A DNA stretch of 64,000 nucleotides from DATKYQ01 sp035528415 (GTDB lineage Bacteria; Myxococcota; B64-G9). The stretch is from contig DATKYQ010000062.1 of the NCBI GenBank assembly GCA_035528415.1, forward strand, positions 1 through 64,000. The letters are read 5' to 3'. The notes beneath the pieces were generated by a model. That model was not told the origin of the DNA, searched no databases, and was given only the letters and a program-made list of their open reading frames with translations. A program made the position numbers and the translations under genes. Below are positions 54,501-60,741 of this stretch, in pieces. Each line of letters begins with the position of its first letter. Position 1 is the stretch's first letter.

Positions 54501-56208
54501 TTGCGGTACAGTCTGTTCTTTCGATCACGCGGCCGAAACCTGCCAGGGTGGAAACTGCACCCTGGGGGAATGCGAGGCCGGCTGGGCAAACTGCAATGCG
54601 GACGATAGCGACGGCTGTGAGTCCGAAGTGGCTTTCGACGTAAATAATTGCGGCGCCTGCGGCAATGCCTGCAATCTGCCGCATGTCAGCGACCCCTATT
54701 GCTACCTGGGCGTGTGCCAGATCAACACCTGTGACAGCGGCTGGCAGGATTGCGACGGCGTCACCGCCAACGGCTGCGAGGCCGACCTGCAGAACGATAC
54801 CATAAACTGCGGCAACTGCGGCCAGGCCTGCCAGTATGACAACGCTACCCCGGTATGCAGCGGCGGCAACTGTCAGATGGGCGCCTGCCAGAACGGCTAC
54901 CAGGACTGTAACAGCGACAGCGCCGACGGCTGCGAAGCCGACCTCTGGGGCGATCCGCAAAACTGCGGAGATTGCACCACTACCTGCGGCCCCTACGATA
55001 ACGCCATCGCCATCTGCGCCGCCGGCAACTGCCGCATGGCCTGCGACAGCAACTGGGCCGACTGCAACGTCGATGACTCCGACGGTTGCGAGACCGATCT
55101 CCAGGCCAGCGCAGGCAACTGCGGAGCCTGCGGCAGGATCTGCGAGTTTGCCAACGCCGCCGGGCAGTGCCAGACCGGCACCTGCGTCATGGGCGCCTGT
55201 GACGCCGGTTTTGCCGACTGCAACTCCCACCCGGTGGACGGCTGCGAAGTTGATCTCAATGCAGACGCCTTAAACTGCGGCGCCTGCGGCAGCGCCTGCA
55301 CTTACGCCAACGGCAGCGGCGCCTGCTCTGCGGGAAGCTGCACACTGGCATCTTGCGACAGCGGCTGGGCCAACTGCAACACCGACGAGACAGATGGCTG
55401 CGAGGCGCCCCTGAATTCCGACCCGGATAACTGCGGCGCTTGCAACAAGGTATGCGCCCTGCCCGGAGTCGCCGAAAATGGATGTGTCGACGGTGGCTGC
55501 ACGGTGGTGAGTTGCTCGGCCGACCTTGGCAACTGTAACGCCGATCCGAGCGACGGCTGCGAGGCAGAACTCGGCAGCGATATCGACAACTGCGGCTCCT
55601 GCGGTACCGCTTGCAACTTCCCGAACGCAGCTGCCGTATGCAACCAGGGATCCTGCGCCTTGGGCACCTGCGAGGCCGACTTCGCAGACTGCAATGCCGA
55701 CAGCAGCGATGGCTGCGAGATCAGCCTGACCACCTCCGACAACTGCGGCTCCTGCGGGGCTGCCTGCACTGCGCCCGCCGTCTGCGTACAGGCGGGAGGC
55801 CAGTGGTTCTGCGGGGCCGGCTGCGCCGACAATGATTCCGACGGGTATGCCGACGCCTCCTGCGGCGGTAACGACTGCGACGACAGCAATGCCGCGGTGA
55901 ATCCCGGCGCCACGGAAAGCTGCAATGGCAGCGATGACGACTGTGACGGTAGCGTGGACAACGGTTTCGACGTCGACGGTGACGGGGTCACAACTTGCGC
56001 CCAGCCGCCCGATTGTGACGACTCCGATGCCTCGGCCTACCCGGGCGCCAAGGAAGTCTGTAACGACGGTGTCGACAACGACTGCGACGGCGTTGTCGAC
56101 AGCTGCCCCTCCTCCGGCTGCGGCTGCGCCTCGGCGCGCGGCAATCGCGCGGGCGGCCTTCTGGCGTTGCTGCTGCTGGGGTTGTTCATGGTGCGCCGAC
56201 GGCGCTGA
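51529..56208 (+). CDS. Multidomain S8 subtilase with CUB and Cys-rich repeats
   Basis: A 1559-residue secreted protease. Lipobox near GSGC (residue 23), an inhibitor-like propeptide (about 45-125), and a subtilisin domain with Asp169 (VLDTGVD), His224 (GHGTHCAG), Asn318 (AAAGND) and Ser387 (SGTSMATP). Then a PKD-like domain (about 450-545), a CUB domain (about 551-642), three Cys modules of type C..GCE..NCG.CG..C, a second CUB (about 814-905), ten more modules, a MopE-like calcium/copper segment (DND.DG, DCDD repeats, about 1427-1525) and a MYXO-CTERM tail (GCGCA, helix LLALLLLGLF, VRRRR). The start is TTG at 51529, with AAAGG eight bases upstream. It would be surface anchored. The gene is bracketed by direct repeats. 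Confidence 0.94.
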   Translation: MKRMTAGGLCLAMLAICGLGSGCQQERSVDYDRSGQALQAGAERLPYQPGVVLVKFKQPYAERVDRTLAAEMGLSLQYRSRIGVYVTRVGTAETVPQAAARVSKDPRVVYAEPNYRIEFFNTPDDPRFAEQWGSDNTGQTGGSADADIDAVEAWDISIGSPSVVVAVLDTGVDYTHPDLVANMWTNQDEIPGNGVDDDNNGYIDDVRGWNFESETNDPADWYGHGTHCAGIIGASGNNALGVAGVNWRVTIMPLMIIGNQSLDAFALDAAEGVIYATDNGANVMSCSWWTVEYFSQTLEDAFGYADQNGVITVAAAGNDTSDVETQKEVWPCEWTFPGIICVAATNHTDNMAYFSNWGATSVDVGAPGEDILSTTPGSNYELMSGTSMATPYTAGVVALMKSIRPDLTTAELKQFLFTTVDPIPDLQGITTTGGRINAGRVMQAISGVPLPPVAMAGADQNVMTNSTVTLDGTGSFDPNQDPISYLWTFYPPSTSSASLDDPSSPTPRFLADMCGDFQAELVVSDDGGLRSEADLTVVHVNNYNPIEPPIETPHPYDNNSNLTWTINQPGAAVIGLHFASFNTESGFDFVHLYDSADTEWAIYDGDLGEFSTVMVAGYTVKVTFTSDSSVTHEGFVIDGYWWCGSGQCPAGRGDCDADPANGCETTTDSDIANCGWCGHYCFYQNADTSCVAGVCQFDGCQSGWTDCDADETNGCEAELPADPANCGTCGNICGPYPNATAGCEGGSCAIGSCDDGWDNCNGDLSDGCEMDVSSDLNNCGACGNVCGLQHTTDQMCVDGVCTPGNCQEDPESIDSPHPYPNPYDNTWTITKAGATTVAVYFTLFETENGWDYVYITDGNDIQYDVLTGTLEPFWSASVPGDTIKVRLIADSIINAQGIAIDRSRYCMSGCEADWGNCDGDPANGCEADLLSDLQHCGGCNQPCGAAGTDSQCNAGVCTSSTDCLAGFGDCDSNPANGCEADLQGDTINCGNCGTVCSFDHAAETCQGGNCTLGECEAGWANCNADDSDGCESEVAFDVNNCGACGNACNLPHVSDPYCYLGVCQINTCDSGWQDCDGVTANGCEADLQNDTINCGNCGQACQYDNATPVCSGGNCQMGACQNGYQDCNSDSADGCEADLWGDPQNCGDCTTTCGPYDNAIAICAAGNCRMACDSNWADCNVDDSDGCETDLQASAGNCGACGRICEFANAAGQCQTGTCVMGACDAGFADCNSHPVDGCEVDLNADALNCGACGSACTYANGSGACSAGSCTLASCDSGWANCNTDETDGCEAPLNSDPDNCGACNKVCALPGVAENGCVDGGCTVVSCSADLGNCNADPSDGCEAELGSDIDNCGSCGTACNFPNAAAVCNQGSCALGTCEADFADCNADSSDGCEISLTTSDNCGSCGAACTAPAVCVQAGGQWFCGAGCADNDSDGYADASCGGNDCDDSNAAVNPGATESCNGSDDDCDGSVDNGFDVDGDGVTTCAQPPDCDDSDASAYPGAKEVCNDGVDNDCDGVVDSCPSSGCGCASARGNRAGGLLALLLLGLFMVRRRR

Positions 56209-56244
56209 TCACCGGACCGGCCGGCCGACCAAAGCTGGGCCAGG

Positions 56245-56288
56245 GACGCCGAACTGAGTCGCTAGCTGGAGCGCATCTGATCACCCGC
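56245..56288 (+). repeat. 44-bp direct repeat, right copy (decayed gene end)
   Basis: Imperfect second copy of 51426-51469 (five mismatches). Read in the same frame it gives DAELSR, a stop, then LERI and the same TGA, so it looks like a decayed end of a glutamine synthetase-like gene. Its right edge includes the stop codon of the convergent DUF3106 gene. Confidence 0.75.
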
Positions 56289-56805
56289 CACGGCGCTGGC
56301 GAACACGCTGGCGGATGCGCTCTCGTTCAGTGGGCGTCATTCCCAGCCAGCGCCTCAGTTTTTTCATGAAACGTTGTCGTTGGGCGGGATCCATGCGTCT
56401 CAGCCGCCTGATCTGTCTTCTGAAGCGCTGACGTTCGTTCTCGGGGATCTTGCGCCATTTCTGGTAACGCCTGAGGACCAGAGACTGAGCCTCTGGTGAC
56501 AGCATCTGATAAGAACGGAAATTCTTGCGCAACCTATCGCGCTCGGCGGCGGGAAGGTTGCGCAACTTCAAGAGGCGCTGTTGTAGTTTTTCGCGGCGGG
56601 CCGGCGTCAACGCCTTGAAGCGCTCGAGCTTGTTCTTCAACTCCAGGCGCTGCTCGGGGCTCATGGCCCGCCAGCGCTCCAGCAAGCCCGGAGAGATAGT
56701 TATGTCCTGGCTCGATGTCTCCGGCGGTTGTCCTGCGAGCAGCGTGACAGGCAACAGGACCAACATGCCAGCCATTGCCAGCATTTTCAATATCCTGGTC
56801 ATCAT
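56281..56805 (-). CDS. DUF3106-like exported protein
   Basis: A 174-residue protein with a signal peptide (MMTRILKMLAMAGMLVLLPV ...) and an Arg/Lys/Leu-rich helical body with about five repeats of roughly 21 residues carrying (M/L)(S/T)P..R..L..KL.R..., as in DUF3106. Very basic; probably periplasmic. It is the last gene of a minus-strand group with an ECF sigma factor, its anti-sigma and a small lipoprotein, an arrangement I recall from other deltaproteobacteria. Its stop codon sits inside the right 44-bp repeat. Confidence 0.78.
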   Translation of the reverse strand: MMTRILKMLAMAGMLVLLPVTLLAGQPPETSSQDITISPGLLERWRAMSPEQRLELKNKLERFKALTPARREKLQQRLLKLRNLPAAERDRLRKNFRSYQMLSPEAQSLVLRRYQKWRKIPENERQRFRRQIRRLRRMDPAQRQRFMKKLRRWLGMTPTERERIRQRVRQRRGG

Positions 56806-56865
56806 CCGCCTCCCGGAGTCAGCGCACGAGCTTGCCCGGCGCCGGTAAAATCGAGTATCTCATGG

Positions 56866-57120
56866 CTAGTCCTCCAAGCCGAACACGGAAAAATCCTCCG
56901 TGAAAAGATCCATCTTCTGTAAAAGCTCCAGATTCTCGAGCAACTGCAGATTCCCGAGCACCTCGCGCTCCCAGCTTTCAAGATGCCCTTTGACCGGCCG
57001 GGCTTTTTTATCCGTCCTTTCCTGCGCCGTAAGCGGCTCTTTTGGCGTCTTGACTTCGACCGCTCTCGGCGTCGCTGTGCAGGCCAGCAGGAAAGCGAAT
57101 ATTTCGATAAGCAATCTCAT
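56866..57120 (-). CDS. Small lipoprotein of the sigma/anti-sigma operon
   Basis: An 84-residue exported protein: signal with lipobox LLAC (residue 15), a Lys/Glu-rich middle, and a Leu-rich tail (NLQLLENLELLQKMDLF). The tail strongly resembles the end of the neighbouring anti-sigma protein, which suggests the two interact with the same partner or each other. It begins seven bases after the anti-sigma stop; the ribosome site is weak. The frame is open further upstream but would overlap that gene. Confidence 0.7.
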   Translation of the reverse strand: MRLLIEIFAFLLACTATPRAVEVKTPKEPLTAQERTDKKARPVKGHLESWEREVLGNLQLLENLELLQKMDLFTEDFSVFGLED

Positions 57121-57127
57121 CTTTGGC

Positions 57128-57604
57128 TCAGGCATCCAGGTCAAGCGACTCAATGAATTCGAGGTCTTCGAGGACGTCCAGGTTCTTGATGGCCTCGTAG
57201 TCGCTGAAAAGATCCAGGTGACCGGCAATGGCCAGCTCTGCATCATCGGAACCAGGCGACCCGCCGGGACGTACAATCACCATCAAGACAATCAGCAAAC
57301 AGGCGGCCAGCGAGGCACCCACCAGCACTCGCGGACGGGCAAGCCAGGTGAGAAACCCGCCGAAAATTCCTTTTCTCTCGCGCTCGATACGCTCTTCGAA
57401 TCGCCGCAGGAGATCGGGCGCGGGAGCCGTGACCGGCAAAACATCCACCCGGGCTATCGTCCGTCCGAGTTCCTCGCGGCGCACACGGCAGGCCGCACAA
57501 ACGGCCAGGTGCGCTTCGATCTCTGCGCGCAGTCCGGGATCCAACTCGTCATCGACGTAGGCAACAAGTTCTTGCTGAACTTTCTCGCAGTTTGCAAAAG
57601 ACAT
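57128..57604 (-). CDS. zf-HC2 anti-sigma factor
   Basis: A 158-residue membrane anti-sigma protein. The N-terminal cytoplasmic domain (1 to about 45) is a zf-HC2 fold with the H-x3-C-x2-C zinc motif (HLAVCAAC). A membrane helix lies at about 92-112. The outer part ends in a repeated Leu/Asp pattern (LDVLEDLEFIESLDLD). It should hold the upstream ECF sigma factor at the membrane until a signal arrives. ATG at 57604 is four bases after the sigma stop, with GAGGAGT upstream, so translation is coupled. Confidence 0.9.
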   Translation of the reverse strand: MSFANCEKVQQELVAYVDDELDPGLRAEIEAHLAVCAACRVRREELGRTIARVDVLPVTAPAPDLLRRFEERIERERKGIFGGFLTWLARPRVLVGASLAACLLIVLMVIVRPGGSPGSDDAELAIAGHLDLFSDYEAIKNLDVLEDLEFIESLDLDA

Positions 57605-57608
57605 TGTA

Positions 57609-58178
57609 TTACTCCTCGTACAATTCACTCCGCATGGCGTCGGTCGAACGAAACACAAGCGACTTGACCGCCGCCAGGGTCACGCCGAGAATTTGGGCGG
57701 CTTCGGAATACGACCTGCCCCCGAAGCGAACCAGCATGAAGGCCGCGCGCTGCTTTTCGGGAAGCTCGGCCAGGACGCCGTCTACCTTGGCAGCTAGTTC
57801 GCGGCCGGCAAACGCCTCGTCGGCGGCCGGGGCGGTTTGTCGCGTGTCGACGGCAACCGCCTCGTTCAGGGATTTTCTGCCGTGCTTGTGGACGCCCCGC
57901 CGCAGCTCGTTCAGACACGTCCTGGTGGCTATGGTGTACAGCCAGGTGGTGAACTTCGATCGCCGCTTGTAGGAGCGCCTGGCGCGATACAGCTTGATGA
58001 AGATCTCCTGAACCAGTTCCTCGGCAATAGCCCGGTTGTGAAAGAACCTGTCGGCGAAGCCGACCAGCGCCGGAGCATGACGCTTGAAAAGCTCGATGAA
58101 AGCCGCCTCGTCTCCCGCGCCGACCCGCAACATCAAATCGGCGTCCGGATCGAGAGGTTGCGCTTCTTTCTCCGCCAT
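57609..58178 (-). CDS. ECF sigma-70 family factor
   Basis: A 189-residue alternative sigma factor with region 2 (LFKRHAPALVGFADRFF, AEELVQEIFIKLYR, FTTWLYTIATR) and region 4 (LPEKQRAAFMLVRFGGRSYSEAA, VKSLVFR). Such factors direct polymerase to a small envelope-stress or surface regulon and often control their own operon. ATG at 58178 is preferred to 58205 because region 2 then begins at the usual distance, although no clear ribosome site is seen. Immediately followed by its zf-HC2 anti-sigma. Upstream lies an outer-membrane protein gene, 36 bases away. Confidence 0.93.
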   Translation of the reverse strand: MAEKEAQPLDPDADLMLRVGAGDEAAFIELFKRHAPALVGFADRFFHNRAIAEELVQEIFIKLYRARRSYKRRSKFTTWLYTIATRTCLNELRRGVHKHGRKSLNEAVAVDTRQTAPAADEAFAGRELAAKVDGVLAELPEKQRAAFMLVRFGGRSYSEAAQILGVTLAAVKSLVFRSTDAMRSELYEE

Positions 58179-58214
58179 TAGTTGAAACACATTAGCAACA
58201 AACAAGTTGCGCCG

Positions 58215-59735
58215 TCAGTAGAATAAATCGAGGCCGAGCATGATCTTGAAGGCCTCGGGCTCGGTCACAAAACCCTGCGGATTTCCAAGCGGTTTGTCGA
58301 AATCGAAAAAGGGGCCGGTGTGCAGATAGTCGGCTTCGAGCAAAACCGACAGAAAGCTCGTGACCCTCCACTCGGCGTTCAGGTCGGCCTCTATTCCGTA
58401 GAAATGGCTTTCCGATGTCAGGTGGGCGCCGTGCGAGAAGAGCGCCGCCCCGACCAGCCGGACGTTCAGATCTTCGATGATGTCCCAACCCAGGGTCAGG
58501 CCCGGGGCCAGCACGCCCCGGCCGTTGATGCCGGAGGCCGAAAAACCGCGGGCCGAGAAGTTCTGGTTCATGCCGCCGGAGAAAAACAGGTTGGTACGGG
58601 TGATATACGGGTAGACCGAAATGAAACTGTTGTACTTGTTGAGAGCCCCCCGCCGGATCTCATTCTTGGTGAAAGTCTCGCCGCTGAGAAAAAGAAAGAA
58701 TCCCCCCAGGGTCAGGCCGTCGGTCAGGTCATAGTAGAAAGACAGGTCGGCCATGCCGCCCAAGCAGGACGGGCGGCCCGTGATCTTGTCAGGCAACTGC
58801 GCAAACGGCGGCAGGTCGATGGTGTAATCGAACTTGCCGAACTCGATGATGGCAGTCAACGATAGGCTGGCGCGGCTGAAGATCTTGTTGGCCCTGAGAC
58901 CGATCCAGAAGAGATCTCCATGGGTCTGGATGTCGGCGCCCATGACTGCGTCAGCAAGCGCCTGGTCGAGGCCGCCCGAGAGTTGCCCGTTGAGAATGGC
59001 CTCTCCGATCACCGAACGCATGATATCGCCTATGGAGTCATCGTTGTCCTCGTACCAGGCGAAGAAGACACCGATCTCCTCGAAAAAGGACATCAGGTAA
59101 GCGGCCTCAAAGAAGACGAAGGGGCTTTTCTTGCCATCAGACGTGAAATCGCCGTTGGGCAGAAGCGCATCAACCGATAGCTTGAATGGCACCTCGAATC
59201 CCAGATCGAGATCCGCGCCGACCGCCGCGCCCAGCGCATAGTTGTCCATGATGAAGCCGTTGCCGGTGGAGACCAGCATCTTGCCGGCCTTGACCGTGAA
59301 CCATCCGTCCCGGCCGACGGATGATGACAGATAAGCCTCCCTGAGGAAGCCCGTCCGCTCGGCCTCATCCGCGATCGGACGCGAGTTGGCCGTCACGCCG
59401 GCGGCCAGGTCAGGGTTGTAGGATCCGAGCGGGCGGAACTTCAACTCGCCAGAATCGACGCTCAGGTGTAGGGCGACCGCGCGCCAGAAGTCGACGTCCA
59501 TTCCGGCCGCGGCAAAGGCCGAGTAACCAAGCTCGTCCTTGTCGAAACGCAGATCCAGGGGATTTCCCGACTCCAGGTCGAGCTGGTTGCGCTTGAAAAA
59601 GAAACGGTTGCTCAACCTGAGGTTGAAATTGAATGCCAGGCCATCTGCCAAGGCAGCCGCAGATAACAATATCAGCCCGCAAAGGGCCGCAGCCTGTATT
59701 AATCGTCTCGAATGTAACCGCGGCATGTAGCGCAT
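58215..59735 (-). CDS. Outer-membrane beta-barrel protein of unknown function
   Basis: A 506-residue protein with a signal peptide (cleavage near ALADG) and alternating aromatic/hydrophobic strands throughout, ending in LGLDLFY, a terminal aromatic typical of barrels. The opening strands (AFNFNLRLSNRFFFKRN) and spacing suggest a porin-like or transport barrel. No family is recognised. It may be the first gene of the sigma-factor operon, or its main target. GGAG is nine bases before the ATG. Confidence 0.78.
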   Translation of the reverse strand: MRYMPRLHSRRLIQAAALCGLILLSAAALADGLAFNFNLRLSNRFFFKRNQLDLESGNPLDLRFDKDELGYSAFAAAGMDVDFWRAVALHLSVDSGELKFRPLGSYNPDLAAGVTANSRPIADEAERTGFLREAYLSSSVGRDGWFTVKAGKMLVSTGNGFIMDNYALGAAVGADLDLGFEVPFKLSVDALLPNGDFTSDGKKSPFVFFEAAYLMSFFEEIGVFFAWYEDNDDSIGDIMRSVIGEAILNGQLSGGLDQALADAVMGADIQTHGDLFWIGLRANKIFSRASLSLTAIIEFGKFDYTIDLPPFAQLPDKITGRPSCLGGMADLSFYYDLTDGLTLGGFFLFLSGETFTKNEIRRGALNKYNSFISVYPYITRTNLFFSGGMNQNFSARGFSASGINGRGVLAPGLTLGWDIIEDLNVRLVGAALFSHGAHLTSESHFYGIEADLNAEWRVTSFLSVLLEADYLHTGPFFDFDKPLGNPQGFVTEPEAFKIMLGLDLFY

Positions 59736-59770
59736 GTTGTCAGGCTCCGGGGAAAGAAGTCAATGCGTCC

Positions 59771-59803
59771 GCCCCACTCCAACGCGAAACGTTGGAGTGG
59801 GGC
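59771..59803. other. Perfect 14-bp inverted repeat (hairpin)
   Basis: GCCCCACTCCAACG at 59771-59784 pairs perfectly with 59790-59803 across a five-base CGAAA loop. It lies 17 bases after the stop of the HP-repeat gene, and a T run follows on the plus strand (59809-59813). On the minus strand, where the gene ends, the T run is missing. It could be a terminator for plus-strand transcription, an mRNA 3' stabiliser, or both. Confidence 0.6.
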
Positions 59804-59819
59804 AGGCGTTTTTCGTGAT

Positions 59820-60560
59820 TCAGCGACCCCGGCGGCCGGAGCCCGGGTGGTTACGGATGAACTCTCTCAGCCTGCGGGCCAGGCGCGGGTGCTGGCGTAC
59901 GAAATCGCGGAATTCGAGCAGCTTGCGGGCGATCTCGGGGTGATTGCGCAAGAAGTGACGGCGCTCGACCAGGCGGCGCACCGCTTCGGGATGCTTCACC
60001 AAAAAGCGGCGGTTCTTGTAGATCTCTTTAGCCACTTCGGGATTATTCTTGAGCCACTCGCGCCACTGGTAGAGCTTCTTGGCCAACTCGGGGTGCTCGG
60101 CCAGAAACTCGCGGTTGCGGTAGGCCGCCAGGGCCACCTTGGGATGCTCTTCGAGCCACTTGCGGTTTGTAAACAAGGCAACCGCCACTTTTGGGTGCTT
60201 CCGTAAGAATTCGCGGTAGTTGAAGATCGCCTCGGCAACCTTGGGGTGCGCTTCGAGCCAGGCGCGATTCTTGATGATCGCCCGCAGCATGGCCTTGGCC
60301 GCCCGGGGGTGGTTCTTGATCCAGCGGCGGTGCCTGAACAGATAGCGCGCCAGGCGCGGATGGTCCTTCAGTGCCGCGAATAGATCGCCGATCTTCTGAC
60401 AGTCGCCCGGGGCGCCCGCGGGGCAGGCCTTTTCAATATTGCCTAAAGCGCCCTGCTCGTCGGCGGTCGGCGGCTGGAGATCGTCGGCATCCGCGGCCAG
60501 GGCCAGCGCCGGCAGCATCAACAAAAGCATCAGCACGGGTAGCAGTAACTTGGTCTTCAT
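59820..60560 (-). CDS. Exported protein of tandem 17-residue HP repeats
   Basis: A 246-residue protein with a signal peptide (MKTKLLLPVLMLLLMLPALA, cleavage near LAADA), a short Cys pair (ACPAGAPGDC) and then about ten tandem units from about residue 67. A typical unit is HPKVAEAIFNYREFLRK: HP, two small residues, a hydrophobic pair, Arg, an aromatic and Leu/Val. Most units are exactly 17 residues; the second is 21 and one begins with NP. The pattern predicts short helices stacked as a solenoid. No known family fits. GGGAG precedes the ATG. It is upstream of the barrel protein on the same strand; a hairpin lies between them. Confidence 0.85.
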   Translation of the reverse strand: MKTKLLLPVLMLLLMLPALALAADADDLQPPTADEQGALGNIEKACPAGAPGDCQKIGDLFAALKDHPRLARYLFRHRRWIKNHPRAAKAMLRAIIKNRAWLEAHPKVAEAIFNYREFLRKHPKVAVALFTNRKWLEEHPKVALAAYRNREFLAEHPELAKKLYQWREWLKNNPEVAKEIYKNRRFLVKHPEAVRRLVERRHFLRNHPEIARKLLEFRDFVRQHPRLARRLREFIRNHPGSGRRGR

Positions 60561-60741
60561 TTCTCACTCCCTTTCTGTTTTAGTGACGGACATCACACGG
60601 GTTTCCCTTAGCTTGCGCACACTGACTGAAACCCCGAGCCACTCAGAAAGTTGCGCGGCTGGCTGGAAAATTCTCAGGTGTGTTCTTGTGCCTCGTTTTT
60701 TATGGCGATAGACTAACAGCGTTTTCGACGACGGGAGCAAA

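Noticed and set aside
53450..55790. Possible CRISPR-like or tandem DNA repeat
   Set aside because: Periodic Cys-codon blocks come from a repeated protein module with diverged bases, not from constant DNA repeats with spacers.
51426..56288. Active mobile element with its own integrase
   Set aside because: Direct repeats are present, but the segment encodes only the subtilase; no recombinase, transposase or terminal inverted repeat is visible.
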